In this document: positions 60,686 to 64,000 of the stretch, in pieces
Layout of the letters: each line of letters opens with the position of its first letter
How positions within the stretch are numbered: the first letter of the stretch is position 1
From: Saururus chinensis
Lineage: Eukaryota; Streptophyta; Magnoliopsida; Piperales; Saururaceae
Direction: 5' to 3'
Assembly (NCBI GenBank): GCA_035235625.1
Contig: CP141140.1
Coordinates: 8,700,685 to 8,764,684, forward strand
Length of the DNA: 64,000 bases
The notes under the pieces: generated by a model
What the model was told of the DNA's origin: nothing
What the model saw: only the letters and a program-made list of their open reading frames with translations
The model's database searches: none
Made by a program: the position numbers and the translations under genes

Positions 60686-63472
60686 ATGGCGGGCGCTCAG
60701 TGCTGTGAAAATCCACCTGCTCTTAGCTCGGCGTGTGGTGCTGGCGTTGTCGAAGAGATCGGTGGACTGAAAGCCTACATCACCGGCCCAGCGGATTCTA
60801 AGGCGGCTGTGCTTCTCGTTTCGGACATTTTCGGTATCCATTTAAACATTTTGTTGTTTTTTTTGTGCTTCGTTAAACCACTTAAAGACTACTTGTTTGT
60901 GCAAACGACTGTCATTTCCTAATTTTTCAGGGTCCGTCAGAAACAATGGGTTAAGATTCATGTTTTTTTGTGATTTTTATCTTCAATTTTATTTCAAGTT
61001 GTATGTTGGCTCAGTGGAATGGCTTTTTTTAAAAATTATACTCATATTCTCTTTTCTTCTACTATGACTGATCGACATCATTTTTTTGCACGTGTACTTG
61101 GTCTTTCTTACCCATTCTGATTATTTTCCCCCCTCCTTCCAGGCTATGAAGCCCCGAACTTAAGGTACGAAGTGCAAACATGCTCCACCTAAAAAAAAAT
61201 TTGTTTTTTCTTTTTTTGTTTTTTTAGACAAAAGTGTTTCTGTAAAAGTTGCTGACACCATTGGAGCGATTATACCTGAATTTGTTGATTATGCTGCAAG
61301 TTCTTAGGAAAATAGATTGTACACAGATAGATGGCAGTTTATTTTTGGACCTGTTTTTAATCACATTCCTGATAATGCCTAGGCTGGTTTGAAAGAAAAT
61401 ACATTATGTTATAGGTAGTGTAACTCTTAAGTCATAAATCTTGCGATGGCCCATCGAGGACTGATTTTCATCAGGATTAAGTTTGTCTAGATTCTGTGGT
61501 CTTGTATCATCTTTAGGAATTCAGCATGAGGGTTTCTTTTTCTTAATTTATACTCGGGTTCAAATATTTATGTTACATTTCCTGATAGCTGATGGGATCA
61601 ATTCCTTTGCCCATTAGGAAGCTTGCAGATAAAGTTGCAGCTTCCGGATTCTATGTGGTGGTTCCTGATTTATTTTATGGAGATTCCTATGTTCCTGGGA
61701 AAATCTCTAGCGTTCAAGACTGGTTGAAGTCACATGGACCGGTGGGTATATATATTATTAGTCTCTATTTAATTGGCCAAGCATCAATTTCTGAAAGTAC
61801 TACAGAATTAAGAGGTCCATTTTGTTGACTATTTCTCACTTATGTAAGAGTTGATAATAGGTCTTTTGCTTTGTATCGTTAGATTTTATTCTTTTCAAGG
61901 ACTTGGAAATTCTAAAGTTAAAGTTGAACTTTTCTGTTGTTGATCACTGTACTCTGTGGTTTAATTATCAGGATAAGGGATATGAGGATGCAAAAACTGT
62001 TGTTGAAGCACTAAAAAGCAAGGGAATATCTGCGGTTGGGGCAGCTGGTTTTTGCTGGGGTGGTGAGTTTCCTTATTGCTAGCATTTATAAAGAAGACTT
62101 ACAGCTGAATGATCGTCCTGTGTTTTATTCTGTAATGGCTTCATTTATATTATACGACTGCAAAGGAAACCTAGCTAACTAGAACCAATTTGTTTTCAGC
62201 CAAGGTGGTTGTGGAGTTGGGGAAAGATAACAAAATCAATGCTGGAGTGCTATTGCATCCATCATTGGTGACTCTTGATGACTTCAAAGGTGATAGACTA
62301 CTTACAAATTTGACAAAGATTTTTATCCGGATTAATGACTTGAGACAAATCTAAGTGGCAACCATAGAGAGAATACTAGCCATCATTTTCTACATGAACA
62401 ACAACCGATTGCTCATGGTGATTAAATTCATAATTTTAGGGGTGACCTATTTTCAAACTGTCAGATATAATTATTGCTCGTGTTCCATATGGATTTTGTG
62501 GCTTTATAAGAGATCAAATTTAGAGTACTAGCCATGATTGTCTACATGTATAATAATTAATTGCTAGTGGTGATTAAATTTATACTCCCTCCATCCAACA
62601 TTAATAGCTACATTCGGAAAAATTGTAGTTTTTATTGAATGGTGAAACCCACATCTAAAAGAAGAGAAAATAAGCTTATGATACTCTTTTTTAAGTACTC
62701 AGCCACCTAAATTGAACAAAATGGAGCTCTTAATATGGAACAAACATTTTTGCCAGAGCTATTAATGTAGGATGAAGGGACTATAATTTGGGGTGATCTA
62801 TATTCAAACAGTCAGATATAATTATTACTTGTGTTCCACATGAATTTTGTGACTTTATAAGAGGTAAAATTGAGACTGTTGTCAGTCTAAATTATAAGTA
62901 ACACTGGACATTTTTTCAGAGGTTAAATGTCACATTGCTATCTTGGGGGCTGAAATTGACAAAAGTTCTCCTCCGGAGCTGGTGAAACAGTTTGAGGAAG
63001 TTTTATCTGCAAAACCCGAGGTAAAAATGTCTGAAGCATTTCTTAAGATGTTATCGTGTTGCATTTTGTGGCAGTTGTATGGGCTGCTTTCCAATTTATA
63101 TATGCACAAATTGAGGATATTTTGGTATTTACCAGTTTGTATGGAGAAAGTGAAGAATATCCAAGCATATGTCACTTTGGCTATCTTTTTTATGTTAGAG
63201 ATTTGAAGGCAAACCATTAGGAATTTAGTGTCAGGCGAATCTTTGGGCTGCCTTGAGGTCTTCCAGTTAACTATATATATTTGTGACTATGATGCAGAGA
63301 TGTTACTGAAAAATTAATACCTTTTGCTCAGGTCAATAGCTTTGTGAAGATATATCCTGGCGTTGCACATGGATGGACCGTGAGATACGATGTCAGTGAT
63401 GAACCAGTGGTGAAAAAAGCTGAAGAGGCTCATCGTGACATGTTGGACTGGTTTGCTAAATATGTCAACTGA
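60686..63472 (+). CDS. Dienelactone hydrolase family protein
   Basis: Alpha/beta hydrolase of the dienelactone hydrolase family (plant members are often mis-titled endo-1,3;1,4-beta-D-glucanase). Substrate unknown; probably cytosolic, as no leader is evident. Seven exons: 60686-60833, 61143-61164, 61618-61741, 61972-62062, 62200-62289, 62920-63020 and 63332-63472, joining in frame to 238 aa, the usual length. N-terminus MAGAQCCENPPALSSACGAG is family-typical. The catalytic triad is visible: nucleophile C126 in GFCWGAK, D172 in LGAEID, and H205 in VAHGWTVR. Other signatures: AVLLVSDIFGYEAPNLRKLA, GFYVVVPDLFYGDSY and the end MLDWFAKYVN. Exon 2 is a 22-base micro-exon encoding YEAPNL plus part-codons. 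Intron 5 carries a duplicated segment and a Stowaway MITE. Start chosen at the only nearby ATG; it diverges from RNR2. Confidence 0.94.
62366..62875. repeat. Diverged intronic duplication, ~155 bp unit, second copy split by a MITE
   Basis: Copy one (about 62366-62520) runs GAATACTAGCCATCATTTTC ... GGTGATTAAATTC ... GTCAGATATAATTATTGCTC ... CTTTATAAGAGATCAAATT. Copy two (about 62521-62875) has the same order but is broken after GGTGATTAAATTTA by the Stowaway element at 62585-62781, then resumes AATTTGGGGTGATC ... GTCAGATATAATTATTACTT. It lies wholly in intron 5 of the hydrolase gene. Confidence 0.8.
62585..62781. mobile_element. Stowaway MITE in hydrolase intron 5 (197 bp)
   Basis: Left end CTCCCTCCATCCAAC and right end GGATGAAGGGAC (decayed GGACGGAGGGAG), with TA at 62583-62584 and 62782-62783. 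Subterminal ATTAATAGCTACATT and AGAGCTATTAATGTAG are inverted partners. The neighbouring duplicate supplies the uninterrupted target site. Confidence 0.75.
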
Positions 63473-64000
63473 TTCGTATCATTCTAGGTACCACGATGGC
63501 ATCTACTATCTTGTGCATTCTTCTGAAGGACGTTATGCTGCTCTAATGAGTATTAGCCTATTAGGGGACTGGTATAATCCTTTGAGTCCGTAAAGATTGG
63601 AAGTCTTGAGGATTTTGTTTTTATTTTTTTTTGTGGTGGATTTGATATGCAAGTTACGTACACAGACACAGCCGCCCACTTAAAGCGCTGAAATTCTATT
63701 ATGATTTCTGTGGAGTATGCATGGAATTCCATGGTTAGTAAGGGTGTGTTTTCCCTTAAGAATTTTGTTCACATGTAGATAAATTTCTGCCCATTGAAAA
63801 ATTAGTAGGTAAATTATAAGGCTTTCACTTACGAATTTTGTTAAATGTAATTCTAATAATTCCCTGCCCATTGAAGAATTAGTCATATATTACACCTTAT
63901 AATTCAATTTTTCAACCAATTTTCACTAAATTCACTGGTCTATTGAATGTAATTCTCACTTAATCCTTGTGAATACGTTTCCTACGGGAGATCAAATTGC
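63473..64000. other. 3'UTR of the hydrolase gene and spacer
   Basis: No gene seen. Around 63760-63900 the phrase AATTTCTGCCCATTGAAAAATTAG is followed by a diverged copy ATTCCCTGCCCATTGAAGAATTAG, a small local duplication. Confidence 0.5.

Noticed and set aside
60414-60716. 100-codon minus frame in the divergent promoter
   Set aside because: Overlaps the start of the hydrolase gene, has no known domain and lies where promoters and leaders are expected.

Overview
The window is nuclear DNA of a flowering plant. It holds spliced genes with GT-AG introns, plastid and vacuolar/plasma-membrane plant families, a long-intron gene layout and many plant transposons (Ty3/Gypsy LTR elements, Stowaway, hAT, palindromic MITEs, a LINE relic). 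The modest GC content of most coding exons and the gene structures do not look grass-like, but the species cannot be named from the sequence.

Host genes in order: a CSC1/OSCA-type channel (3505-8144, +, 11 exons, 762 aa); a serine incorporator (13966-17244, +, 6 exons, 418 aa); PALE CRESS, a chloroplast development protein (22912-20557, -, 7 exons, 314 aa); a small two-membrane-span protein of the plant 'L34e superfamily' type (37382-37984, +); a membrane-anchored PBS1-like/RLCK-type kinase (42700-45463, +, 6 exons, 437 aa); an intronless E-class pentatricopeptide repeat protein (48747-47131, -, 538 aa); ribonucleotide reductase small subunit (60234-56383, -, 9 exons, 336 aa); and a dienelactone hydrolase family protein (60686-63472, +, 7 exons, 238 aa). 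Exon joins were chosen by hand from GT-AG borders; each spliced model keeps one frame and has a length divisible by three. The last two genes are divergent and share a ~450 bp promoter interval. The genes do not form a pathway; they are a typical eukaryotic neighbourhood.

Mobile DNA fills the rest. The centrepiece is a nested block at 23412-33292: two ~530 bp inward-facing inverted copies of one repeat, each flanked on the outside by TA, enclose gene-like fragments, two tRNA-like sequences, a 90 bp duplication, and a young Ty3/Gypsy element (24182-30033, 5 bp target duplication GTTAG, LTRs ~98.8% identical, coding region broken). This could be one large TIR transposon with captured cargo, or two chance insertions. 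A second nest at about 11593-13803 is a hAT-like element carrying two palindromic MITEs and an 84 bp x3 tandem array, ending ~160 bp upstream of the serine incorporator start codon. A probable 3.5 kb solo LTR lies at 52635-56130. A degenerate AT-rich tandem array (~160 bp unit) fills 18580-20200 next to PALE CRESS.

I found no clearly new molecular system. The best candidates for a second look are the 9.9 kb TIR-bounded composite, the foldback rearrangement inside its left arm, the tRNA-like pair, the MITE insertion with an in-cis empty site in the hydrolase intron, and the MITE family with GGRAGAG ends.
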